A stretch of DNA of 64,000 bases from NCBI GenBank assembly GCA_963580455.1, contig OY756972.1, positions 1,131,001-1,195,000 on the forward strand, given 5' to 3'. Under the pieces are notes generated by a model. The model was not told the DNA's origin. It saw only the letters and a program-made list of their open reading frames with translations, and did not search any database. Of this stretch, positions 49,343 through 62,960 are shown piece after piece. The position numbers and the translations under genes were made by a program. Every line of letters begins with the position of its first letter. Position 1 is the first letter of the stretch. Source of the stretch: Euonymus europaeus. Its lineage: Eukaryota > Streptophyta > Magnoliopsida > Celastrales > Celastraceae.

Positions 49343-52086
49343 CTTTTCGAGCTCTACAATCCTGGCATTTCGGATTTTGATTTCAGAACTCGTGGCTAGT
49401 AGGTCTCGTTTCACCTAGTTAGCCGCGAAATGTGGTTTCTTTACGTAAACGGTTTTATTAATATCCGTTGACTCCGAGTTTTGAATTCGGTGATTTTTAG
49501 CTTGATTTCACACTACTTTTCGAGCTCTACGATCCTGGCGTTTCGGATTTTGATTTCAGAACTCGTGGCTAGTTGGTCTCGTTTCACCTAGTTAGCCGCG
49601 AAATGTGGTTTCTTTACGTAAACGGTTTTATGAATATACGTTGACTCCGAGTTCTGAATTCGGTGATTTTTAGCTTGATTTCACACTACTTTTCGAGCTC
49701 TACAATCCTGGCGTTTCGGATTTTGATTTCAGAACTCGTGGCTAGTTGGTCTCGTTTCACCTAGTTAGCCGCGAAATGTGGTTTCTTTACGTAAACGGTT
49801 TTATGAATATCCGTTGACTCCGAGTTCTGAATTCGGTGATTTTTAGCTTGATTTCACACTACTTTTCGAGCTCTACAATCCTGGCGTTTCGGATTTTGAT
49901 TTCAGAACTCGTGGCTAGTTGGTCTCGTTTCACCTAGTTAGCCGCGAAATGTGGTTTCTTTACGTAAACGGTTTTATGAATATCCGTTGACTCCGAGTTC
50001 TGAATTCGGTGATTTTTAGCTTGATTTCACACTAATTTTCGAGCTCTACGATCCTGGCGTTTTGGATTTTGATTTCAGAACTCGTGGCTAGTTGGTCTCG
50101 TTTCACCTAGTTAGCCGCGAAATGTGGTTTCTTTACGTAAACGGTTTTATGAATATCCGTTGACTCCGAGTTCTGAATTCGGTGATTTTTAGCTTGATTT
50201 CACATTACTTTTCGAGCTCTACAATCCTGGCGTTTCGGATTTTGATTTCATAACTCGTGGCTAGTTGGTCTCATTTCACCTAGTTAGCCGCGAAATGTGG
50301 TTTCTTTACGTAAACGGTTTTATGAATATCCGTTGACTCCGAGTTCTGAATTCGGTGGTTTTTAGCTTGATTTCACACTGCTTTTCGAGCTCTACAATCC
50401 TGGCATTTCGGATTTTGATTTCAGAACTCGTGGCTAGTTGGTCTCGTTTCACCTAGTTAGCCGCGAAATGTGGTTTCTTTACGTAAACGGTTTTATGAAT
50501 ATCCGTTGACTCCGAGTTCTGAATTCGGTGATTTTTAGCTTGATTTCACACTAATTTTTGAGCTCTACGATCCTGGCGTTTCGGATTTTGATTTCAGAAC
50601 TCGTGGCTAGTTGGTCTCGTTTCACCTAGTTAGCCGCGAAATGTGGTTTCTTTACGTAAACGGTTTTATGAATATCCGTTGACTCCGAGTTCTGAATTCG
50701 GTGATTTTTAGCTTGATTTCACACTACTTTTCGAGCTCTACAATCCTGGCGTTTCGGATTTTGATTTCAGAACTCGTGCATAGTAGGTCTCGTTTCACGT
50801 AGTTAGCCGCAAATACGTAAACGGTTTTATGAATATCCATTGACTCCGAGTTCTAAATTCGGTGTTTTTTAGCTTGATTACACACTCCTTTTCGAGCTCT
50901 ACAATCCTTGCATTTCGGATTTTGATTTCAGAACTCGTGGCTAGTAGGTCTCGTTTCACCTAGTTAGCCGCGAAATGTGGTTTCTTTACGTAAACGGTTT
51001 TATGAATATCCGTTGACTCCGAGTTCTGAATTCGGTGATTTTTAGCTTGATTTCACACTACTTTTCGAGCTCTACGATCCTGGCGTTTCGGATTTTGATT
51101 TCAGAACTCGTGGCTAGTTGGTCTCGTTTCACCTAGTTAGCCGCGAAATGTGGTTTCTTTACGTAAACGGTTTTATGAATATCCGTTGACTCCGAGTTCT
51201 GAATTCGGTGATTTTTAGCTTGATTTCACACTACTTTTCGAGCTCTACAATCCTGCCATTTCGGATTTTGATTTCAGAACTCGTGGCTAGTTGGTCTCGT
51301 TTCACCTAGTTAGCCGCGAAATGTGGTTTCTTTACGTAAACGGTTTTATGAATATCCGTTGACTCCTAGTTCTGAATTCGGTGATTTTTAGCTTGATTTC
51401 ACACTAATTTTTGAGCTCTACGATCCTGGCGTTTCGGATTTTGATTTCAGAACTCGTGGCTAGTTGGTCTCATTTCACCTAGTTAGCCGCGAAATGTGGT
51501 TTCTTTACGTAAACGGTTTTATGAATATCCGTTGACTCCGAGTTCTGAATTCGGTGATTTTTAGCTTGATTTCACACTACTTTTCGAGCTCTACAATCCT
51601 GGCGTTTCGGATTTTGATTTTAGAACTCGTGCCTAGTAGGTCTCGTTTCACGTAGTTAGCCGCAAATACGTAAACGGTTTTATGAATATCCATTGACTCC
51701 GAGTTCTGAATTCGGTGATTTTTAGCTTGATTACACACTCCTTTTCGAGCTCTACAATCCTGGCATTTCGGATTTTGATTTCAGAACTCGTGGCTAGTAG
51801 GTCTCGTTTCACCTAGTTAGCCGCGAAATGTGGTTTCTTTACGTAAACGGTTTTATGAATATCCGTTGACTCCGAGTTCTGAATTCGGTGATTTTTAGCT
51901 TGATTTCACACTACTTTTTGAGCTCTACGATCCTGGCGTTTCGGATTTTGATTTCAGAACTCGTGGCTAGTTGGTCTCGTTTCACCTAGTTAGCCGCGAA
52001 ATGTGGTTTCTTTACGTAAACGGTTTTATGAATATCCGTTGACTCCGAGTTCTGAATTCGGTGATTTTTAGCTTGATTTCACACTA
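49343..52086. repeat. 19-mer HOR copy 2, partial (16 monomers)
   Basis: It repeats 46092-48835 monomer for monomer, with short monomers at 50727 and 51580 in register. Private: ttcggtggtt and cacactg (50208), aatccttgca (50888), cctgccattt and actcctag (51234), ctttttgag (51914). Confidence 0.9.
50727..51579. repeat. 5-mer HOR (853 bp), second copy
   Basis: Counterpart of 47476-48328 in the second 19-mer, with the same gtgcatag short monomer. Its atttttgag monomer (51407) has ctcatttc, as does 48156. Confidence 0.88.
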
Positions 52087-52778
52087 ATTTTTGAGCTCTA
52101 CGATCCTGGCGTTTTGGATTTTGATTTCAGAACTCGTGGCTAGTTGGTCTCGTTTCACCTAGTTAGCCGCGAAATGTGGTTTCTTTACGTAAACGGTTTT
52201 ATGAATATCCGTTGACTCCGAGTTCTGAATTCGGTGATTTTTAGCTTGATTTCACATTACTTTTCGAGCTCTACAATCCTGGCGTTTCGGATTTTGATTT
52301 CATAACTCGTGGCTAGTTGGTCTCATTTCACCTAGTTAGCCGCGAAATGTGGTTTCTTTACGTAAACGGTTTTATGAATATCCGTTGACTCCGAGTTCTG
52401 AATTCGGTGATTTTTAGCTTGATTTCACACTACTTTTCGAGCTCTACAATCCTGGCATTTGGGATTTTGATTTCAGAACTCGTGGCTAGTTGGTCTCGTT
52501 TCACCTAGTTAGCCGCGAAATGTGGTTTCTTTACGTAAACGTTTTTATGAATATCCGTTGACTCCGAGTTCTGAATTCGATGATTTTTAGCTTGATTTCA
52601 CACTAATTTTTGAGCTCTACGATCCTGGCGTTTCGGATTTTGATTTCAGAACTCGTGGCTAGTTGGTCTCGTTTCACCTAGTTAGCCGCGAAATGTGGTT
52701 TCTTTACGTAAATGGTTTTATGAATATCCGTTGACTCCGAGTTCTGAATTCGGTGATTTTTAGCTTGATTTCACACTA

Positions 52779-53631
52779 CTTTTCGAGCTCTACAATCCTG
52801 GCGTTTCGGATTTTGATTTCAGAACTCGTGCCTAGTAGGTCTCGTTTCACGTAGTTAGCCGCAAATACGTAAACGGTTTTATGAATATCCATTGACTCCG
52901 AGTTCTAAATTCGGTGATTTTTAGCTTGATTACACACTCCTTTTCGAGCTCTACAATCCTGGCATTTCGGATTTTGATTTCAGAACTCGTGGCTAGTAGG
53001 TCTCGTTTCACCTAGTTAGCCGCGAAATGTGGTTTCTTTACGTAAACGGTTTTATGAATATCCGTTGACTCCGAGTTCTGAATTCGGTGATTTTTAGCTT
53101 GATTTCACACTACTTTTCGAGCTCTACGATCCTGGCGTTTCGGATTTTGATTTCAGAACTCGTGGCTAGTTGGTCTCATTTCACCTAGTTAGCCGCGAAA
53201 TGTGGTTTCTTTACGTAAACGGTTTTATGAATATCCGTTGACTCCGAGTTCTGAATTCGGTGATTTTTAGCTTGATTTCACACTACTTTTCGAGCTCTAC
53301 AATCCTGGCATTTCGGATTTTGATTTCAGAACTCGTGGCTAGTTGGTCTCGTTTCACCTAGTTAACCGCGAAATGTGGTTTCTTTACGTAAACGGTTTTA
53401 TGAATATCCGTTGACTCCGAGTTCTGAATTCGGTGATTTTTAGCTTGATTTCACACTAATTTTTGAGCTCTACGATCCTGGCGTTTCGGATTTTGATTTC
53501 AGAACTCGTGGCTAGTTGGTCTCGTTTCACCTAGTTAGCCGCGAAATGTGGTTTCTTTACGTAAACGGTTTTATGAATATCCGTTGACTCCGAGTTCTGA
53601 ATTCGGTGATTTTTAGCTTGATTTCACACTA
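52779..53631. repeat. 5-mer HOR (853 bp), third copy
   Basis: Starts with a gtgcctag short monomer that has ttctaaattc but ordinary ggtgattttt. The next short monomer follows 853 bp later at 53632 and is the last in the window. The third member (53113) has ctcatttc and the fourth (53286) ttaaccgcg. Confidence 0.88.
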
Positions 53632-54657
53632 CTTTTCGAGCTCTACAATCCTGGCGTTTCGGATTTTGATTTTAGAACTCGTGCCTAGTAGGTCTCGTTT
53701 CACGTAGTTAGCCGCAAATACGTAAACGGTTTTATGAATATCCATTGACTCCGAGTTCTGAATTCGGTGATTTTTAGCTTGATTACACACTCCTTTTCGA
53801 GCTCTACAATCCTGGCATTTCGGATTTTGATTTCAGAACTCGTGGCTAGTAGGTCTCGTTTCACCTAGTTAGCCGCGAAATGTGGTTTCTTTACGTAAAC
53901 GGTTTTATGAATATCCGTTGACTCCGAGTTCTGAATTCGGTGATTTTTAGCTTGATTTCACACTACTTTTCGAGCTCTACGATCCTGGCGTTTCGGATTT
54001 TGATTTCAGAACTCGTGGCTAGTTGGTCTCGTTTCACCTAGTTAGCCGCGAAATGTGGTTTCTTTACGTAAACGGTTTTATGAATATCCGTTGACTCCGA
54101 GTTCTGAATTCGGTGATTTTTAGCCTGATTTCACACTACTTTTCGAGCTCTACAATCCTGGCGTTTCGGATTTTGATTTCAGAAATCGTGGCTAGTAGGT
54201 CTCGTTTCACCTAGTTAGCCGCGAAATGTGGTTTCTTTACGTAAACGGTTTTATGAATATCCGTTGACTCCGAGTTCTGAATTCGGTGATTTTTAGCTTG
54301 ATTTCACACTAATTTTCAAGCTCTACGATCCTGGTGTTTCGGATTTTGATTTCAGAACTCGTGGCTAGTTTGTCTCGTTTCACCTAGTTAGCCGCGAAAT
54401 GTGGTTTCTTTACGTAAACGGTTTTATGAATATCCGTTGACTCCGAGTTCTGAATTCGGTGATTTTTAGCTTGATTTCACACTACTTTTCGAGCTCTACA
54501 ATCCTGGCGTTTCGGATTTTGATTTCAGAACTCGTGGCTAGTTGGTCTCGTTTCACCTAGTTAGCCGCGAAATGTGGTTTCTTTACGTAAACTGTTTTAT
54601 GAATATCCGTTGACTCCGAGTTCTGAATTCGGTGATTTTTAGCTTGATTTCACACTA

Positions 54658-55176
54658 CTTTTCGAGCTCTACAATCCTGGCGTTTCGGATTTTGATTTCA
54701 GAAATCGTGGCTAGTAGGTCTCGTTTCACCTAGTTAGCCGCGAAATGTGGTTTCTTTACGTAAACGGTTTTATGAATATCCGTTGACTCCGAGTTCTGAA
54801 TTCGGTGATTTTTAGCTTGATTTCACACTAATTTTCGAGCTCTACGATCCTGGCATTTCGGATTTTGATTTCAGAACTCGTGGCTAGTTGGTCTCGTTTC
54901 ACCTAGTTAGCCGCGAAATGTGGTCTCTTTACGTAAACGGTTTTAGGAATATCCGTTGACTCCGAGTTTTGAATTCGGCGATTTTTAGCTTGATTTCACA
55001 CTACTTTTCGAGCTGTACGAACCTGGCATTTCGGATTTTGATTTCAGAACTCGTGGCTAGTAGGTCTCGTTTCACCTAGTTAGCCGCGAAATGTGGTTTC
55101 TTTACGTAAACGGTTTTATGAATATCCGTTGACTCCGAGTTCTGAATTCGGTGATTTTTAGCTTGATTTCACACTA
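54658..55176. repeat. Local 3-monomer duplication, copy 1
   Basis: Monomers with cagaaatcg/gtagg, attttcg..ggcattt with tggtctctt and R-type bases, then G with ttcggtg. Repeated exactly 1384 bp (8 x 173) downstream at 56042. The copies differ at a few bases, such as cgaacctgg here against cgatcctgg. Confidence 0.82.
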
Positions 55177-56041
55177 CTTTTCGAGCTCTACGATCCTGGC
55201 GTTTCGGATTTTGATTTCAGAACTCGTGGCTAGTTGGTCTCGTTTCACCTAGTTAGCCGCGAAATGTGGTTTCTTTACGTAAACGGTTTTATGAATATCC
55301 GTTGACTCCGAGTTCTGAATTCGGTGATTTTTAGCCTGATTTCACACTACTTTTCGAGCTCTACAATCCTGGGGTTTCGGATTTTGATTTCAGAACTCGT
55401 GGCTAGTTGGTCTCGTTTCACCTAGTTAGCCGCGAAATGTGGTTTCTTTACGTAAACGGTTTTATGAATATCCCTTTACTCCGAGTTCTGAATTCGGTGA
55501 TTTTTAGCTTGATTTCACACTAATTTTCGAGCTCTACGATCCTGGCGTTTCGTATTTTGATTTCAGAACTCGTGGCTAGTTGGTCTCGTTTCACCTAGTT
55601 AGCCGCGAAATGTGGTTTCTTTACGTAAACGGTTTTATGAATATCTGTTGACTCCGAGTTCTGAATTCGGTGATTTTTAGCTTGATTTCACACTACTTTT
55701 CGAGCTCTACAATCCTGGCGTTTCGGATTTTGATTTCAGAACTCGTGGCTAGTTGGTCTCGTTTCACCTAGTTAGCCGCGAAATGTGGTTTCTTTACGTA
55801 AACGGTTTTATGAATATCCGTTGACTCCGAGTTCTGAATTCGGTGATTTTTAGCTTGATTTCACACTAATTTTCGAGCTCTACGATCCTGGCGGTTTGGA
55901 TTTTGATTTCAGAACTCGTGGCTAGTTGGTCTCGTTTCTCCTAGTTAGCCGCGAAATGTGGTTTCTTTACGTAAACTGTTTTATGAATATCCGTTGACTC
56001 CGAGTTCTGAATTCGGCGATTTTTAGCTTGATTTCACACTA

Positions 56042-56560
56042 CTTTTCGAGCTCTACAATCCTGGCGTTTCGGATTTTGATTTCAGAAATCGTGGCTAGTA
56101 GGTCTCGTTTCACCTAGTTAGCCGCGAAATGTGGTTTCTTTACGTAAACGGTTTTATGAATATCCGTTGACTCCGAGTTCTGAATTCGGTGATTTTTAGC
56201 TTGATTTCACACTAATTTTCGAGCTCTACGATCCTGGCATTTCGGATTTTGATTTCAGAACTCGTGGCTAGTTGGTCTCGTTTCACCTAGTTAGCCGCGA
56301 AATGTGGTCTCTTTACGTAAACGGTTTTAGGAATATCCGTTGACTCCGAGTTTTGAATACGGCGATTTTTAGCTTGATTTCACACTACTTTTCGAGCTGT
56401 ACGATCCTGGCATTTCGGATTTTGATTTCAGAACTCGTGGCTAGTAGGTCTCGTTTCACCTAGTTAGCCGCGAAATGTGGTTTCTTTACGTAAACGGTTT
56501 TATGAATATCCGTTGACTCCGAGTTCTGAATTCGGTGATTTTTAGCTTGATTTCACACTA
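56042..56560. repeat. Local 3-monomer duplication, copy 2
   Basis: Second copy of 54658-55176, 1384 bp apart, sharing the otherwise unique tggtctctt. Private: tttgaatacgg in the R-like monomer (56215). Neighbouring monomers match less well, so an 8-mer duplication has partly decayed. Confidence 0.82.
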
Positions 56561-59500
56561 CTTTTCGAGCTCTACGATCCTGGCGTTTCGGATTTTGATT
56601 TCAGAACTCGTGGCTAGTTGGTCTCGTTTCACCTAGTTAGCCGCGAAATGTGGTTTCTTTACGTAAACGGTTTTATGAATATCCGTTGACTCCGAGTTCT
56701 GAATTCGGTGATTTTTAGCTTGATTTCACACTAATTTTCGAGCTCTACGATCCTGGCGTTTCGGATTTTGATTTCAGAACACGTGGCTAGTTGGTCTCGT
56801 TTCACCTAGTTAGCCGCGAAATGTGGTTTCTTTACGTTAACGGTTTTATGAATATCCGTTGACTCCGAGTTCTGAATTCGGTGATTTTTAGCTTGATTTC
56901 ACACTACTTTTCGAGCTCTACGAACCTGGGGTTTTGGATTTTGATTTCAGAACTCGTGGCTAGTCGGTCTCGTTTCACCTAGTTAGCCGCGAAATGTGGT
57001 TTCTTTACGTAAACGGTTTTATGAATATCCGTTGACTCCGAGTTCTGAATTCGGTGATTTTTAGCTTGATTTCACACTAATTTTCGAGCTCTACGATCCT
57101 GGTGTTTCGGATTTTGATTTCAGAACTCGTGGATAGTTGGTCTCGTTTCACCTAGTTAGCCGCGAAATGTGGTTTCTTTACGTAAACGGTTTTATGAATA
57201 TCCGTTGACTCCGAGTTCTGAATTCGGTGATTTTTAGCTTGATTTCACACTACTTTTCGAGCTCTACAATGCTGGCGTTTCGGATTTTGATTTCAGAACT
57301 CGTGGCTAGTAGGTCTCGTTTCACCTAGTTAGCCGTAAAATGTGGTTTCTTTACGTAAACGGTTTTACGAATATCCGTTGACTCCGAGTTCTGAATTCGG
57401 TGATTTTTAGCTTGATTTCACACTACTTTTCGAGCTCTACGAACCTGGCGTTTCGGATTTTGATTTCAGAACTCGTGGCTAGTTGGTCTCGTTTCACCTA
57501 GTTAGCCGCGAAATGTGGTTTCTTTACGTAAACGGTTTTATGAATATTCGTTGACTCCGAGTTCTAAATTCGGTGATTTTTAGCTTGATTTCACACTACT
57601 TTTCGAGCTCTACGAACCTGGGGTTTCGGATTTTGATTTCAGAACTCGTGGCTAGTCGGTCTCGTTTCACCTAGTTAGCCGCGAAATGTGGTTTCTTTAC
57701 GTAAACGGTTTTATGAATATCCGTTGACTCCGAGTTCTAAATTCGGTGATTTTTAGCTTGATTTCACACTACTTTTCGAGCTCTACAATCCTGGCGTTTC
57801 GGATTTTGATTTCAGAACTCGTGGCTAGTTGGTCTCGTTTCACCTGGTTAGCCGCGAAATGTGGTTTCTTTACGTAAACGGTTTTATGAATATCCGTTGA
57901 CTCCGAGTTCTAAATTCGGTGATTTTTAGCTTGATTTCACACTACTTTTCGAGCTCTACGAACCTGGCTTTTCGGATTTTGATTTCAGAACTCGTGGCTA
58001 GTTGGTATCGTTTCACCTAGTTAGCCGCGAAATGTGGTTTCTTTACGTAAACGGTTTTATGAATATCCGTTGACTCCGAGTTCTAAATTTGGCGATTTTT
58101 AGCTTGATTTCACACTACTTTTTGAGCTCTACGAACCTGGCGTTTCGGATTTTGATTTCAGAACTCGTGGCTAGTTGGTCTCGTTTCACCTAGTTAGCCG
58201 CGAAATGTGGTTTCTTTACGTAAACGGTTTTATGAATATCCGTTGACTCCGAGTTCTAAATTCGGTGATTTTTAGCTTGATTTCACACTAATTTTCGAGC
58301 TCTACAATCCTGGAGTTTCGGATTTTGATTTCAGAACTCGTGGCTAGTAGGTCTCGTTTCACCTAGTTAGCCGCGAAATGTGGTTTCTTTACGTAAATGG
58401 TTTTATGAATATCCGTTGACTCCGAGTTCTGAATTCGGTGATTTTTAGCCTGATTTCACACTACTTTTCGAGCTCTACGATCCTGGCGTTTCGGATTTTG
58501 ATTTCAGAACTCGTGGCTAGTTGGTCTCGTTTCACCTAGTTAGCCGCGAAATGTGGTTCTTTACGTAAACGGTTTTATGAATATCCGTTGACTCCGAGTT
58601 CTGAATTCGGTGATTTTTAGCTTGATTTCACACTACTTTTCGAGCTCTACAATCCTGGCGTTTTGGATTTTGATTTCAGAAGTCGTGGCTAGTTGGTCTC
58701 GTTTCACCGAGTTAGCCGCGAAATGTGGTTTCTTTACGTAAACGGTTTTATAAATATCCGTTGACTCCGAGTTCTGAATTCGGTGATTTTTAGCTTGATT
58801 TCACACTACTTTTCGAGCTCTACTATCCTGGCGTTTTGGATTTTGATTTCAGAACTCGTGGCTAGTTGGTCTCGTTTCACCTAGTTAGCCGCGAAATGTG
58901 TTTTCTTTACGTAAACGGTTTTATGAATATCCGTTGACTCCGAGTTCTGAATTCGGTGATTTTTAGCTTGATTTCACACTACTTTTCGAGCTCTACAATC
59001 CTTGGGTTTCGGATTTTGATTTCAGAACTCGTGGCTAGTAGGTCTCGTTTCACCTAGTTAGCGGCGAAATGTGGTTTCTTTACGTAAACGGTTTTATGAA
59101 TATCCGTTGACTCCGAGTTCTGAATTCGGTGATTTTTAGCTTTATTTCACACTAATTTTCGAGCTCTACGATCCTGGCATTTCGGATTTTGATTTTAGAA
59201 CTCCTGGCTAGTTGGTCTCGTTTCACCTAGTTAGCCGCGAAATGTGGTTTCTTTACGTAAACGGTTTTATGAATATCCGTTGACTCCGAGTTCTGAATTC
59301 GGTGATTTTTAGCTTGATTTCACACTACTTTTCGAGCTCTACAATTCTGGCGTTTCGGATTTTGATTTCAGAACTGGTGGCTAGTAGGTCTCGTTTCACC
59401 TAGTTAGCCGCGAAATGTGGTTTCTTTACGTAAACGGTTTTATGAATATCCGTTGACTCCGAGTTCTGAATTCGGTGATTTTTAGCTTGATTTCACACTA

Positions 59501-60884
59501 CTTTTCGAGCTCTACGATCCTGGCATTTCGGATTTTGATTTCAGAACTCGTGGCTAGTTGGTCTCGTTTCACCTAGTTAGTTGCGAAATGTGGTTTCTTT
59601 ACTTAAACGGTTTTATGAATATCCGTTGACTCCGAGTTCTGAATTCGGTGATTTTTAGCTTGATTTCACACTACTTTTCGAGCTCTACGATCCTGGCGTT
59701 TCGGATTTTGTTTTCGGAACTCGTGGCTAGTTGCTCTCGTTTCACCTAGTTAGCCGCGAAATGTGGTTTCTTTATGTAAACGGTTTTATGAATATCCGTT
59801 GACTCCGAGTTCTGAATTCGGTGATTTTTAGCTTGATTTCACACTACTTTTCGAGCTTTACAATCCTGGCATTTTGGATTTTGATTTCAGAACTCGTGGC
59901 TAGTTGGTTTCGTTTCACCGAGTTAGCCGCGAAATGTGGTTTCTTTACGTAAACGGTTTTATCAATATCCGTTGACTCCGAGTTCTGAATTCGGTGATTT
60001 TTAGCTTGATTTCACACTACTTTTCGAGCTCTACGATCCTGGCGTTTCGGATTTTGATTTCGGAACTCGTGGCTAGTTGGTCTCGTTTCACCTAGTTAGC
60101 CGCGAAATGTGGTTTCTTTACGTAAACGGTTTTATGAATATCCGTTGACTCCGAGTTCTGAATTCGGTGATTTTTAGCTTGATTTCACACTACTTTTCGA
60201 GCTCTACAATTCTGGCATTTCGGATTTTGATTTCAGAAGTGGTGGCTAGTAGGTCTCGTTTCACCTAGTTAGCCGCAAAATGTGGTTTCTTTACGTAAAC
60301 GGTTTTATGAATATCCGTTGACTCCGAGTTCTGAATTCGGTGATTTTTAGCTTGATTTCACACTAATTTTCGAGCTCTACGATCCTGGAGTTTCGGATTT
60401 TGATTTCAGAACTCGTGGCTAGTTGGTCTCGTTTCACCTAGTTAGCCGCGAAATGTGGTTTCTTTACGTAAACGGTTTTATGAATATCCGTTGACTCCGA
60501 GTTCTGAATTCGGTGATTTTTATCTTGATTTCACACTAATTTTCGAGCTCTACAATCCTGGATTTTCGGATTTTGATTTCAGAACTCGTGGCTAGTAGGT
60601 CTCGTTTCACCTAGTTAGCCGCGAAATGTGGTTTCTTTACGTAAACGGTTTTTTGAATATCCGTTGACTCCGAGTTCTGAATTCGGTGATTTTTAGCTTG
60701 ATTTCACACTACTTTTCGAGCTCTACGATCCTGGCGTTTCGGAATTTGATATCAGAACTCGTGGCTAGTTGGTCTCGTTTCACCTAGTTAGCCGCGAAAT
60801 GTGGTTTCTTTACGTAAACGGTTTTATGAATATCCGTTGACTCCGAGTTCTGAATTCGGTGATTTTTAGCTTGATTTCACACTA

Positions 60885-61922
60885 CTTTTCGAGCTCTACA
60901 ATCCCGGACTTTCGGATTTTGATTTCAGAACTCGTGGCTAGTTGGTCTCGTTTCAACTAGTTAGCCGCGAAATGTGGTTTCTTTACGTAAACGGTTTTAT
61001 GAATATCCGTTGACTCCGAGTTCTGAATTCGGTGATTTTTTGCTTGATTTCACACTACTTTTGGAGCTCTACAATCCTGGGGTTTCGGATTTTGATTTCA
61101 GAACTCGTGGCTAGTTGGTCTCGTTTCACCTAGTTAGCCGCGAAATGTGGTTTCTTTACGTAAACGGTTTTATGAATATCCCTTTACTCCGAGTTCTGAA
61201 TTCGGTGATTTTTAGCTTGATTTCACACTAATTTTCGAGCTCTACGATCCTGGCGTTTCGGATTTTGATTTCAGAACTCGTGGCTAGTTGGCCTCGTTTC
61301 ACCTAGTTAGCCGCGAAATGTGGTTTCTTTACGTAAACGGTTTTATGAATATCCGTTGACTCCGAGTTCTGAATTCGGTGATTTTTTGCTTGATTTCACA
61401 CTACTTTTCGAGCTCTACAATCCTGGCGTTTCGGATTTTGATTTCAGAACTCGTGGCTAGTTGGTCTCGTTTCACCTAGTTAGCCGCGAAATGTGGTTTC
61501 TTTACGTAAACGGTTTTATGAATATCCGTTTACTCCGAGTTCTGAATTCGGTGATTTTTAGCTTGATTTCACACTAATTTTCGAGCTCTACGATCCTGGC
61601 GTTTCGGATTTTGATTTCAGAACTCGTGGCTAGTTGGTCTCGTTTCACCGAGTTATCCGCGAAATGTGGTTTCTTTACGTAAACGGTTTTATAAATATCC
61701 GTTGACTCCGAGTTCTGAATTCGGTGATTTTTAGCTTGATTTCACACTACTTTTCGAGCTCTACGATCCTGGCGTTTCGGATTTTGATTTCGGAACTCGT
61801 GGCTAGTTGGTCTCGTTTCACCTAGTTAGCCGCGAAATGTGGTTTCTTTACGTAAACGGTTTTATGAATATCCGTTGACTCCGAGTTCTGAATTCGGTGA
61901 TTTTTAGCTTGATTTCACACTA
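60885..61922. repeat. Local 6-mer duplication, copy 1 (1038 bp)
   Basis: Six full-length monomers with tttcaactag, cttttggag plus atccctttact, ttggcctcg, ccgtttact, accgagttatcc with ttataaat, and cggaactcg. All recur 1038 bp downstream. The first half of the first monomer (aatcccggact) does not, placing the left breakpoint inside it. Confidence 0.88.
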
Positions 61923-62960
61923 CTTTTCGAGCTCTACAATTCTGGCGTTTCGGATTTTGATTTCAGAACTCGTGGCTAGTTGGTCTCGTTTCAACTAGTT
62001 AGCCGCGAAATGTGGTTTCTTTACGTAAACGGTTTTATGAATATCCGTTGACTCCGAGTTCTGAATTCGGTGATTTTTTGCTTGATTTCACACTACTTTT
62101 GGAGCTCTACAATCCTGGGGTTTCGGATTTTGATTTCAGAACTCGTGGCTAGTTGGTCTCGTTTCACCTAGTTAGCCGCGAAATGTGGTTTCTTTACGTA
62201 AACGGTTTTATGAATATTCCTTTACTCCGAGTTCTGAATTCGGTGATTTTTAGCTTGATTTCACACTAATTTTCGAGCTCTACGATCCTGGCGTTTCGGA
62301 TTTTGATTTCAGAACTCGTGGCTAGTTGGCCTCGTTTCACCTAGTTAGCCGCGAAATGTGGTTTCTTTACGTAAACGGTTTTATGAATATCCGTTGACTC
62401 CGAGTTCTGAATTCGGTGATTTTTTGCTTGATTTCACACTACTTTTCGAGCTCTACAATCCTGGCGTTTCGGATTTTGATTTCAGAACTCGTGGCTAGTT
62501 GGTCTCGTTTCACCTAGTTAGCCGCGAAATGTGGTTTCTTTACGTAAACGGTTTTATGAATATCCGTTTACTCCGAGTTCTGAATTCGGTGATTTTTAGC
62601 TTGATTTCACACTAATTTTCGGGCTCTACGATCCTGGCGTTTCGGATTTTGATTTCAGAACTCGTGGCTAGTTGGTCTCGTTTCACCGAGTTATCCGCGA
62701 AATGTGGTTTCTTTACGTAAACGGTTTTATAAATATCCGTTGACTCCGAGTTCTGAATTCGGTGATTTTTAGCTTGATTTCACACTACTTTTCGAGCTCT
62801 ACGATCCTGGCGTTTCGGATTTTGATTTCGGAACTCGTGGCTAGTTGGTCTCGTTTCACCTAGTTAGCCGCGAAATGTGGTTTCTTTACGTAAACGGTTT
62901 TATGAATATCCGTTGACTCCGAGTTCTGAATTCGGTGATTTTTAGCTTGATTTCACACTA
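61923..62960. repeat. Local 6-mer duplication, copy 2 (1038 bp)
   Basis: Tandem copy of the preceding six monomers, starting with acaattctgg. Differences: tattcctttact (62096) and ttttcgggctc (62615). It is the only clear HOR in the last 7 kb. Confidence 0.88.
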
